A program made the translations under genes and the position numbers. Shown piece by piece: positions 1-5,769 of a DNA stretch of 8,392 bases. The stretch is taken from contig CAKSPP010000048.1 of NCBI GenBank assembly GCA_934481505.1, positions 1 to 8,392 on the forward strand. Reading direction: 5' to 3'. Origin of the DNA: an uncultured Eubacteriales bacterium (GTDB lineage Bacteria; Bacillota; Clostridia; Oscillospirales; UBA644). Below the pieces are notes generated by a model. The model made no database searches, was not told the origin of the DNA, and was given only the letters and a program-made list of their open reading frames with translations. Position 1 is the first letter of the stretch, and the number at the start of each line of letters is the position of its first letter.

Positions 1-100
1 GACCGGGGTTAATCTCGGGGATCTCTCCCGAAAGCCGCATTTCGTAAATACTTTCGGCTATATTTTCATTGCTTTCGATTTTAAGAAATAACTGTTTCAT
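1..100 (-). CDS. pyrK: Start of a probable dihydroorotate dehydrogenase electron-transfer subunit (PyrK-like), cut by window edge
   Basis: Only the first 33 codons are inside the window. The ATG at 98-100 follows a GGAGG (106-110) at 5-base spacing, so the start is well supported. The visible protein begins MKQLFLKIESNE, continues IAESIYEMRLSGE and reaches an N-P-G where the window ends. An N-terminal beta strand, then 'IxxxIYxMRLSG', then PG matches my memory of PyrK proteins, where this PG starts the PGQFVN-type block of the FAD-binding domain. In that family the subunit carries FAD and a 2Fe-2S cluster and passes electrons from PyrD-B to NAD in pyrimidine synthesis. None of the cofactor motifs is visible here, so another ferredoxin-reductase-fold protein is possible. 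The oleate hydratase terminator lies just upstream and the 37-base gap shows no convincing promoter, so its transcription is unclear. Confidence 0.5.
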   Translation of the reverse strand, partial: MKQLFLKIESNENIAESIYEMRLSGEIPEINPG

Positions 101-137
101 ATCTGCCTCCGTTTTTATTTATTATCTCCGTAAAGGC

Positions 138-175
138 AAAAAAAATTCCCTCCCGCATTGCTGCGAGAGGGAATT
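138..175 (-). terminator. Strong intrinsic terminator of the oleate hydratase gene
   Basis: Arms at 144-157 and 162-175 form a 14-base-pair stem. It is complete in RNA apart from one U-G wobble, and is capped by a 4-base loop at 158-161 that reads GCAA on the transcribed strand, a GNRA-type tetraloop. The run of eight A at 138-145 becomes a U tract at the 3' side of the stem, part of it paired in the base. The hairpin starts about 10 bases after the TAA of the oleate hydratase. Read from the plus strand there is no comparable U tract, so it works for minus-strand transcription. Confidence 0.93.
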
Positions 176-185
176 GATTCAGGGG

Positions 186-1979
186 TTATTCAATAAGCCC
201 GCTTTCTTTTAAGAGAATTTCAATATCGGTTCCTTTGACCTTTTTCATAAGAAGTTTCAACGCTTCTTTTTCGCCGAAAGAAAGTTTAATATCGGTTATC
301 GGTTTTTTATCGATAGCGTAGTAGCAGGCACGGAGAAGTTCTCTTACATCGTATTTACTGCCCCATACTTCGGGAACGCCGCGGTCGACGTTAAGAAGGG
401 TATAAACGGCTTCCATACCGGTTCTGATAGAATATTCGGTGGTGAATATTGTATCTCTCGGAGTTTCGGCAAACTGACCCAAGAACGCGAAGTTTACCGA
501 GCCTTCGGGAACGACAAGAGGTCTATCCTCTTTCTTTCTCGGCTGGAAGAAAGCGTTGATATAAGGCATAAAGCAGGTCGTGGTGTTACATTCGGACGCT
601 GCGAGAGTGTCGATTTCGGAGGTCGGAACGCCGATATGGTAAAGCCATTCGCGGCAGACCTCTTCACCTGTGCAGTCTCTCATTGCCTTTTTGACATAAT
701 TGCCCTCTTTATTGGTGTTAAGAGAATATACCCAGACAAGAACGTCGTTTTTGTTCTGAGACCTAAACTGCGGCTGACGGTTTATCGTCCAGGAAAGATA
801 CCAGTTGTTTACACTGTCTTTTACGGTTACGATACCGCCGGTTGTTACCTTGCCTGCTCTCGGATCTCTCTTGCAGACGTTCATTATATGCTTGATTATT
901 GTTTCGTTTGAAGTCTGAACGGTCGCACTCATCCAGTTTGTTGCTTCGGTATCGCTGCAGAATTTATCGGGATTACCGAATTCGCCGTTTTCAGCCTGGG
1001 CTGCAATATTTTTCCAAAGATCCCAGGATTCGCCTTTGCCGTTTTCGACTTTTGAAAGGTCGGGAGCATGGGTCTGGTCGCCGTAACATGAAGTATCGGT
1101 GCAGCAGCCGTTTGTTATGAATACAAGGTCGTTTTCGGTAAGATTTATTTCCTTTCTCTCGCCGTTTTGCAGATATTCGATCTTTTCGGCGACTTTTTTG
1201 CCGTCTTTATGGGAAATTACGACATTCTTTACATCGATTCCGTATTCGACGGAAACTCCGTGGGCTTCAAGATACTTTACAAGCGGCAGAATCATGCTCT
1301 CATACTGATTGTATTTTGTGAAACGAAGAGCACTGAAATCGGGAAGTCCGTCGATATGATGAACATATCTGCAAAGATAACGCTTCATTTCGAGAGCACT
1401 CGACCAACGCTGAAAAGCGAACATCGTCTGCCAATAGAGCCAGAAGTTGGTTTCCCAGAAGCTGTCGGGAAGAACATCGGAAATTTTCTTGTCTTCAAGG
1501 TCATTTTCAGGGGTTATAAAGAGTTTGGAGAGAGCCATGGCAGACTCTTTGTCAAGAGCGAATTTCTTATCGGTATGAGCGTCTTTGCCGCAATCGACGG
1601 AAGCACGGCAAAGCGAATAGTTCGGATCGTGTTTATTGAGCCAATAGTATTCGTCAAGAACCGAAACGCCCGGAGTTTCAATCGACGGAACGTCTCTGAA
1701 CATATCCCACATAACTTCGAAATGGTTGTCCATTTCTCTGCCGCCTCTCATATAGAAGCCCTTGGTTATATCTTTTCTTCCGTCGCAGCTGCCGCCGGCA
1801 AGTTCGAGTTTCTCGAGAAGGTGAATTTTTTCGCCTTTCATCTGACCGTCACGGACAAGGTAGAACGCTGCGGAAAGTCCCGCAAGACCGGTACCTATAA
1901 TATACGCTGATTTGTTATCTACGCCCTCGGGTTTTTCCGGATGGGCGAAAGCCTCATAAGTTCCTGCAGAATAATACAT
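186..1979 (-). CDS. ohyA: Oleate hydratase (FAD-dependent, myosin-cross-reactive-antigen family)
   Basis: A 597-residue protein, within the usual length of oleate hydratases. These FAD proteins add water to the cis-9 double bond of unsaturated fatty acids (oleate to 10-hydroxystearate) at the membrane surface, and in commensals are linked to detoxifying host or dietary fatty acids. Seen in the sequence: a Rossmann dinucleotide fold GTGLAG at residues 29-34 followed by the FAD-ribose acid in HLLEK (about 53-57); the family block RGGREMDNHFE at 78-88, whose E82 aligns with the catalytic Glu of characterised enzymes; the conserved RYVHHIDGLPDF and KYNQYES stretches at about 204-228; and the C-terminal block GQFAETPRDTIFTTEYS, which closes the active site and FAD site. 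The start is the ATG at 1977-1979, preceded by GGAGGTAA with 8-base spacing. The frame stays open to 2105, but that extension runs through the promoter and the upstream terminator. Stop codon TAA. It has its own promoter and terminator and so is probably monocistronic. Confidence 0.95.
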   Translation of the reverse strand: MYYSAGTYEAFAHPEKPEGVDNKSAYIIGTGLAGLSAAFYLVRDGQMKGEKIHLLEKLELAGGSCDGRKDITKGFYMRGGREMDNHFEVMWDMFRDVPSIETPGVSVLDEYYWLNKHDPNYSLCRASVDCGKDAHTDKKFALDKESAMALSKLFITPENDLEDKKISDVLPDSFWETNFWLYWQTMFAFQRWSSALEMKRYLCRYVHHIDGLPDFSALRFTKYNQYESMILPLVKYLEAHGVSVEYGIDVKNVVISHKDGKKVAEKIEYLQNGERKEINLTENDLVFITNGCCTDTSCYGDQTHAPDLSKVENGKGESWDLWKNIAAQAENGEFGNPDKFCSDTEATNWMSATVQTSNETIIKHIMNVCKRDPRAGKVTTGGIVTVKDSVNNWYLSWTINRQPQFRSQNKNDVLVWVYSLNTNKEGNYVKKAMRDCTGEEVCREWLYHIGVPTSEIDTLAASECNTTTCFMPYINAFFQPRKKEDRPLVVPEGSVNFAFLGQFAETPRDTIFTTEYSIRTGMEAVYTLLNVDRGVPEVWGSKYDVRELLRACYYAIDKKPITDIKLSFGEKEALKLLMKKVKGTDIEILLKESGLIE

Positions 1980-1984
1980 ACAGA

Positions 1985-1992
1985 TTACCTCC
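1985..1992 (-). promoter_or_regulatory. Ribosome binding site deciding the ohyA start
   Basis: The minus strand reads GGAGGTAA, an excellent Shine-Dalgarno sequence, with 8 bases between GGAGG and the ATG at 1977-1979. It follows a very A-rich, G-poor leader (about 1994-2013), which should be unstructured. This settles the start against the longer open frame reaching 2105. Confidence 0.9.
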
Positions 1993-2021
1993 GTTTTTGT
2001 TTTTTTCTTTTTTCTGACCGT

Positions 2022-2050
2022 AGTATAACCCATAAAAAAGAAAACATCAA
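2022..2050 (-). promoter_or_regulatory. Sigma-A type promoter of ohyA
   Basis: On the minus strand the -35 box is TTGATG (2045-2050) and the -10 box is TATACT (2022-2027), separated by exactly 17 bases. Transcription should begin near 2015, giving a leader of about 35 bases to the ATG at 1979. The promoter sits directly downstream of the terminator of the preceding operon, so ohyA appears to be expressed on its own. I see no obvious operator repeat overlapping it. Confidence 0.85.
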
Positions 2051-2055
2051 CGGAC

Positions 2056-2096
2056 AAAAAAAGCCCGGCGACCGAATTTCGGACACCGGCTTTTTT
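2056..2096 (-). terminator. Terminator of the nuclease/ATPase operon, possibly bidirectional
   Basis: Arms at 2057-2068 and 2086-2096 pair along 11 base pairs with one bulged C. A smaller CCGAA/TTCGG hairpin lies in the interior (2072-2082). On the minus strand the stem runs into seven T (2056-2062 on the complement). On the plus strand it runs into six T (2091-2096), so it could stop transcription both ways. It begins about 40 bases after the TAA of the ATPase C-terminal half. Confidence 0.85.
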
Positions 2097-2135
2097 CTGT
2101 ATCAAATTTTGGCATTTTGCTTGTTTTGTCGCAAA

Positions 2136-3245
2136 TTACAAGGTTCTGCTTTCGTGGCAGGTGAAGTATATTATCTGGAAACGCTCCGAAAGCTCCGAAA
2201 TAAGTTTCTTTACTCTTTCAAAATGCTCGGCGTCAAGGAAAACGAACGGGTCGTCAAGCACGATAAAAGGCTTTTCGGCTTCATACAGGTTATCGGTAAT
2301 AGCCATTCTGAAACAAAAGGCACAGAGGCTTTTTTCTCCGGAGCTCAAATATTTTTCGCTCCGCATCATTCCGTCTTTTTCAAAAGAGATATCGAAATCT
2401 TCCGAAATCATAATTTTTTCGCCGATAACCTCTCTTAAAATGTCGGAATACTTAACGAAATTATCCTTTACGGGAGAAATGTATTTGTTTTTAAGGGTGC
2501 TGTCCGCGGTTTTAAGCATTTCGGCAGCCGAAGAAATCACGGAAAGATTTCTCTGATATTTTTTGAGTTTTTCCGCTTCTCTTTCCTTTTCGGAAAGAAT
2601 GCCGTCGTTTTCTTCAAGCAAGGTTTCCGCCTCGGAAATATTTCTTTCGGTCTTTACTTTTATGTCGCGGAGTTCGGAAAGTTTTTCTTCGATATCTTTT
2701 TTTTCTTCTTCCGAAAAAATCGGCTGTTCGGAAGAAACATTTTCCGAAGCCTTATATTCTTCGGCACGCTTTTTTTGCTCTTTTTCTGTTTTTATGCAGT
2801 TTTCAAACTCGATAGAATCGGTTCTCAAATCGGACAAATTCTTATCGATATTCTCGAAATCAAGCCCGTATTTTACACAGAAATCGGAAAGGAACGCTTT
2901 TTTATCGGCAATTTCAGAATTAAGGTTGCTGTCGCGGCGTTCGTTTCCCTCTTTTATCTTCAAAAGAGACTCGTATTCGGAGATATCCGAACGCAATGTC
3001 GCCATTGCCGCCGTGGGTTTCTTATCGGTTATTCCGTATTTTTCAAAGAACCCGACGGTTTCTTTTGCGGCTCCTGACAGTTTTTCGGTCATTTCGGCGA
3101 CGGCTTCTTTGTTTTTGCCGTTTTCTTCAATTTCCGAAATAAAGGTATCGACGGAATATTCGATTCCCCTTTCGGCGTTCTTGCCGTATGCCGCAAGAAT
3201 TTTTCTTACTTTTATCTCGGCATCTTCCGCCTGTTTTTTCTTCAA
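2136..3245 (-). CDS. C-terminal half of a YhaN/SbcC/Rad50-like ATPase, downstream of an in-frame TAG
   Basis: 369 residues if counted from the TTG at 3243-3245. It contains a long Glu/Lys-rich coiled-coil region (roughly 1-260), then the second ATPase lobe: signature motif LSSGEKSL at about 300-307, Walker B FIVLDDP at 327-333, D-loop FLD at 336-338 and an H-loop His in TCHES at about 364. There is no Walker A, which sits in the upstream frame. The two frames are in the same phase, separated only by TAG, one GAA codon and this TTG, so together they make an otherwise complete protein of about 825 residues. The only Shine-Dalgarno-like bases (AGGA) lie about one base from TTG, too close for normal initiation. 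Expression therefore needs coupled reinitiation at TTG, readthrough of TAG, or a later start. If none occurs, this is the untranslated remainder of a gene broken by a nonsense mutation. Stop codon TAA. Confidence 0.8.
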   Translation of the reverse strand: MKKKQAEDAEIKVRKILAAYGKNAERGIEYSVDTFISEIEENGKNKEAVAEMTEKLSGAAKETVGFFEKYGITDKKPTAAMATLRSDISEYESLLKIKEGNERRDSNLNSEIADKKAFLSDFCVKYGLDFENIDKNLSDLRTDSIEFENCIKTEKEQKKRAEEYKASENVSSEQPIFSEEEKKDIEEKLSELRDIKVKTERNISEAETLLEENDGILSEKEREAEKLKKYQRNLSVISSAAEMLKTADSTLKNKYISPVKDNFVKYSDILREVIGEKIMISEDFDISFEKDGMMRSEKYLSSGEKSLCAFCFRMAITDNLYEAEKPFIVLDDPFVFLDAEHFERVKKLISELSERFQIIYFTCHESRTL

Positions 3246-3248
3246 TTC

Positions 3249-3251
3249 CTA
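3249..3251 (-). other. In-frame TAG (amber) codon interrupting the Rad50-like ATPase
   Basis: The minus strand reads CCC GAA TAG GAA TTG AAG. Codons before the TAG continue the N-terminal half and codons after it continue the C-terminal half in the same phase, without any frameshift. It falls in a hydrophilic linker just after the second membrane helix. The other stops visible in the window are TAA (four genes) or TGA (two genes), so this is the only TAG that ends an annotated frame. Confidence 0.9.
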
Positions 3252-4613
3252 TTCGGGATTTTTCGTTTCGCCGCCCGAAATATCGGTTTTCTTACTTAAA
3301 TACAAGAAGCCTGTAAGCAAAATTCCGACGCCTCCGACAACCGAAAACCCGACGCCGACGGGAACGGAAAAGCAGAAAGAGCAAACGCCCGAAAGCAAGA
3401 TAACAAGCGAAATTATCGCCGCAATAACAAACTTCGTTTTCGGAAGTTTGTTGCCGCCCGACAGATATTCCGCGGTGTTTTCATATTCCTTTTTTGCGGT
3501 TTCATATTCTTTTTTTGCCGATGAAATCTCGGAAAGTGCGGTTTCTGGTATTTCCGTAAGTCTTGCTTTTTTCTCTTTTAATTCAGCGGAAAGCAACGAA
3601 GCGGAAGTGATTTTTTCCTGCATTTCGTCCATTTCTTCCGCAGTCGGAACACCGCCCGAAAATTCGGAAGAAAGGAAGTCGAGTCTCGCTTTTTCCTCTT
3701 CGCCGAGGGATACGGTTTTTCCAGAAAGCAAAGCGTTATATTCCGAAAGCGTTTTTTCCGCAAAAAGACACTCTTCGGAAATCGGAAGAGGCTTTCCGTG
3801 ATATTTTGCCTTTATTTCTTCGGCTTTTTTCATTGCGGAATCGGCGTTGTTTTCAAAAAGCCTATAAGTTTTCCACGCCGCGAGTTTCAGTTCGTTTTTC
3901 CCTAATTCTCCGAGCTTATTTTCGAAATTTTTGATTTCGCCGTCGAGATTTTCGAGTTCCTCGTATTTTTTAGGAAGCATTTCTCTTATTTTGTTAAGAT
4001 TATCTTCCTTTTGCGAAAGCTGCGAGATTTTCTTTAATTGCTGCGGAATAAGCCCGTCGTTGCCTCTTTTTTTATATTTTTTCGCTTCGTCTTCAAGCCT
4101 TTTAAGAGCTGCGGAAAGTCCGTTTTCTTCGGCTCCCGAAACAAAATTTCCGAGTTTTATTTTAATGCTGTCGTTAGGTTTTATTTCGGTTTCGTCGGCA
4201 GTCAAAAAGACTGTTCTTTCAAAAGCCGCTTTATCTATTCCGAGAAGAGTTTCGCCGATTTTCTCCTGCGGACACGGAAATTCGTTTCCGTTTTTATAGA
4301 CTTTTGCAAAATCTTTCGTATCGCTTTTTTCGTCGAAAACCCGTTCGATTTTATAAGTGTCTCTGCCTTTTTCGAAAACGATGTTCCCTCCGAAATTGCC
4401 GCCGTCAAAAGGACGGAAATGCTTTCTGTCGACAAAATCTTTTGTGGTGGTTTTGTAGCCGTCAAGTCCGTAGAACATCGCCTTTATAAAAGAAGCGAGA
4501 GTCGTTTTTCCGAACCCGTTTTTCTCATAAAGAACGGTTATATTGTCGGAAAAATCAAACTGTTTTTTTCTTGCGGAACCGTAGCCCTCTATGTAGCATG
4601 AAATCAGTTTCAA
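3249..4613 (-). CDS. N-terminal half of a membrane-anchored YhaN/SbcC/Rad50-like ATPase
   Basis: 454 residues starting at the TTG at 4611-4613. The start overlaps the TGA of the preceding nuclease gene (TTGA) and follows AAAGGAG (4622-4628) at 8-base spacing. The N-terminus MKLISCYIEGYG is the usual first strand of this family; an upstream GTG at 4650-4652 has no support. Walker A is the degenerate form EKNGFGKTT at about 30-38, followed by the family-typical IKAMFYGLDGY and FDGGNFGG stretches. Residues about 170-390 are charged and coiled-coil-like. Two hydrophobic helices follow at about 395-415 and 418-439, a central hairpin I remember from clostridial YhaN-like proteins. The frame then ends at TAG after a short polar tail. 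Walker B and the signature motif are missing here and encoded just downstream. By family, the ATPase works with the Mre11/SbcD-like nuclease encoded immediately upstream in processing DNA ends; the membrane helices suggest it acts at the membrane. Confidence 0.85.
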   Translation of the reverse strand: MKLISCYIEGYGSARKKQFDFSDNITVLYEKNGFGKTTLASFIKAMFYGLDGYKTTTKDFVDRKHFRPFDGGNFGGNIVFEKGRDTYKIERVFDEKSDTKDFAKVYKNGNEFPCPQEKIGETLLGIDKAAFERTVFLTADETEIKPNDSIKIKLGNFVSGAEENGLSAALKRLEDEAKKYKKRGNDGLIPQQLKKISQLSQKEDNLNKIREMLPKKYEELENLDGEIKNFENKLGELGKNELKLAAWKTYRLFENNADSAMKKAEEIKAKYHGKPLPISEECLFAEKTLSEYNALLSGKTVSLGEEEKARLDFLSSEFSGGVPTAEEMDEMQEKITSASLLSAELKEKKARLTEIPETALSEISSAKKEYETAKKEYENTAEYLSGGNKLPKTKFVIAAIISLVILLSGVCSFCFSVPVGVGFSVVGGVGILLTGFLYLSKKTDISGGETKNPE

Positions 4614-5665
4614 AATCCGAACTCCTTTCCCGAAAGAGCGGCAAGTCCGCACCTTATTATCTCCGCTTTTTCCTCTTCGCCGTATTCGTCATTTGCCATT
4701 ACCTGCCTTACGAATTCGCCGCGGACGGAGATATCGTTTTCGAAGTCTTTTATATTGATTTTTCTTGAAGTTTTATCCTTTACCGAAACAAAAACACACA
4801 AATCTTCGAGGTATTTTGCCACGGCATCGTCCGTAATTTCGGTTTCAGCGGAAATTTCGCCGACAAGGTTTATCCGATAGATGTCATTTTCATTAAATGA
4901 AACGCTTTCTTTGACCTTTTTATATATTGAAAAATGATCGGAAACGCCCGAAATATCGACATCTGCCTCAACGATTTTTCTTTTTGCAAATGGAACGAAT
5001 TCCGTTTTCAATCCTTTTTCGGTATCTATTAAAATAAAACCGTGATTTCCGGGTTCGTCAAAACCCCTGCCTTCAAGACAGCCGCAATAAGCGTAAAACC
5101 CCCTGTCGTCGATTTTTCCGGATTGCGGTTTGTGGACATGACCGAGAGCAAGATAATCTATGTTTTTCTCGCGTAAATTTCTGATGTTTATATCCCCCGC
5201 CGCGTCTCCCGTCTGACCGTGAAGAGTGACGATGTTGATTTTATCGGCAGGAAGCGAAAGGGTGGAATAAAAAGACAGAATATTGCTCTGCGAAAGCTCC
5301 GTTCCGACGATATTGACGTTTCCGTAGGAATACGCCGTCCAATTATCCGAAAAGGTTTTCAGATTTTCGGGCGTTTCTTCCCCGTAAGCCTTGACGTCGT
5401 GATTACCGCGAAGATAAAGGAAATCTATATCGGGACAGTTTTTCACTACCCCGTAAAAGAAATCTTTATCCTTTTTGAAAGGGTTATCCGAATCGAAAAG
5501 GTCGCCTGCGATAATGATTGCGGAAACGCCGTTTTCCTTTGCGTATTCCGTCATTTTTAAGAATGTATTCCGAATTTCGTTTTTCCTTTCGTCGGCAAGG
5601 CTTTTCGGGAGCGACGAGTCCATTTTTGAGCCGAGATGTATATCGGCAGTATGAATTATCTTCAT
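4610..5665 (-). CDS. SbcD/Mre11-like DNA-repair metallophosphoesterase (YhaO type)
   Basis: 351 residues. The five phosphoesterase motifs are intact and in order: DIHLG (D8, H10), GDLFD (D55), GNHD (87-90), LHGQ (H149) and GHVH (175-178). These ligate two metal ions, normally Mn, in nucleases of the Mre11/SbcD family. The last 100 or so residues form the capping and partner-binding region, ending in a stretch about DISVRGEFV that resembles YhaO C-termini. The ATG at 5663-5665 has GAGGTGG (5669-5675) just upstream. The stop TGA overlaps the TTG start of the Rad50-like ATPase, so the two are translationally coupled, as expected for subunits of one complex. Length and pairing fit YhaO better than classical SbcD (about 400 residues), but the boundary between these names is loose. 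It is the first gene of a two-cistron (or three-frame) operon with a clear promoter. Confidence 0.9.
   Translation of the reverse strand: MKIIHTADIHLGSKMDSSLPKSLADERKNEIRNTFLKMTEYAKENGVSAIIIAGDLFDSDNPFKKDKDFFYGVVKNCPDIDFLYLRGNHDVKAYGEETPENLKTFSDNWTAYSYGNVNIVGTELSQSNILSFYSTLSLPADKINIVTLHGQTGDAAGDINIRNLREKNIDYLALGHVHKPQSGKIDDRGFYAYCGCLEGRGFDEPGNHGFILIDTEKGLKTEFVPFAKRKIVEADVDISGVSDHFSIYKKVKESVSFNENDIYRINLVGEISAETEITDDAVAKYLEDLCVFVSVKDKTSRKINIKDFENDISVRGEFVRQVMANDEYGEEEKAEIIRCGLAALSGKEFGF
4622..4628 (-). promoter_or_regulatory. Ribosome binding site supporting a TTG start for the ATPase
   Basis: The minus strand reads AAAGGAG, eight bases before the TTG at 4611-4613, and lies inside the last codons of the nuclease gene. 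It explains why a TTG start is chosen and shows that this organism uses TTG with a good Shine-Dalgarno. That contrasts with the TTG at 3243-3245, which lacks one. Confidence 0.8.
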
Positions 5666-5708
5666 TTTCCACCTCAGAATTTTTACTGCTTAGACAGAAC
5701 CTGCATAC

Positions 5709-5737
5709 AGTATATCATAACTAACGGGAAAAATCAA
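5709..5737 (-). promoter_or_regulatory. Strong promoter of the nuclease/ATPase operon
   Basis: On the minus strand: -35 TTGATT (5732-5737), 17-base spacer, -10 TATACT (5709-5714), with TGA directly before the -10 that fits an extended -10 (TGn). The start point would be near 5702 and the leader about 37 bases. The -35 box lies three bases beyond the hairpin at 5741-5765. Confidence 0.87.
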
Positions 5738-5740
5738 TTA

Positions 5741-5765
5741 TCGCCGTGCATAAAATGCACGGCGA
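5741..5765 (-). terminator. Hairpin after the amidohydrolase gene, probable terminator
   Basis: Perfect 11-base-pair inverted repeat (arms 5741-5751 and 5755-5765, loop AAA), GC-rich in the middle (CGCCGTGC). It begins five bases after the TAA of the amidohydrolase. The sequence that follows on the minus strand is TAATTGATTTTT: T-rich but interrupted, and containing the -35 box of the next promoter. The U tract is imperfect, so termination may be partial. Confidence 0.7.
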
Positions 5766-5769
5766 CTTC

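Noticed and set aside
1167..1910. A 247-codon open frame on the plus strand inside the oleate hydratase gene.
   Set aside because: It is antisense to a well-conserved family protein and shows no recognisable domain or initiation signal.
1980..2105. Upstream extension of the oleate hydratase frame by 42 codons.
   Set aside because: It would run through a clear -35/-10 promoter and the upstream terminator and has a Lys-rich sequence unlike the family. The ATG at 1977-1979 has an ideal ribosome binding site.
3240..3252. A frameshift separating the two ATPase halves.
   Set aside because: Both halves are in the same phase; only the TAG codon interrupts them, so no insertion or deletion is needed.
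2563..3801. A 412-codon open frame on the plus strand, opposite the ATPase genes, with Ser/Phe-rich composition.
   Set aside because: It is the complement of GAA/AAA-rich coiled-coil codons, which rarely give stops on the opposite strand. It spans the TAG junction without any domain, has no convincing ribosome binding site, and its repetitive Ser/Phe pattern mirrors Glu/Lys codons.
4611..4652. GTG at 4650-4652 as the ATPase start.
   Set aside because: It would add 13 residues overlapping the nuclease gene that are unlike the family N-terminus. The TTG at 4611-4613 gives the expected MKLISCYIEGYG and has AAAGGAG at good spacing.
2160..5660. Very frequent TCGGAA / TTCCGA words, considered as an uptake or Chi-like signal.
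   Set aside because: They fall largely on Ser-Glu and similar codon pairs (TCG or TCC followed by GAA) in Glu/Ser-rich coiled coils, so codon and amino-acid bias explains them. No extended conserved flank was seen.
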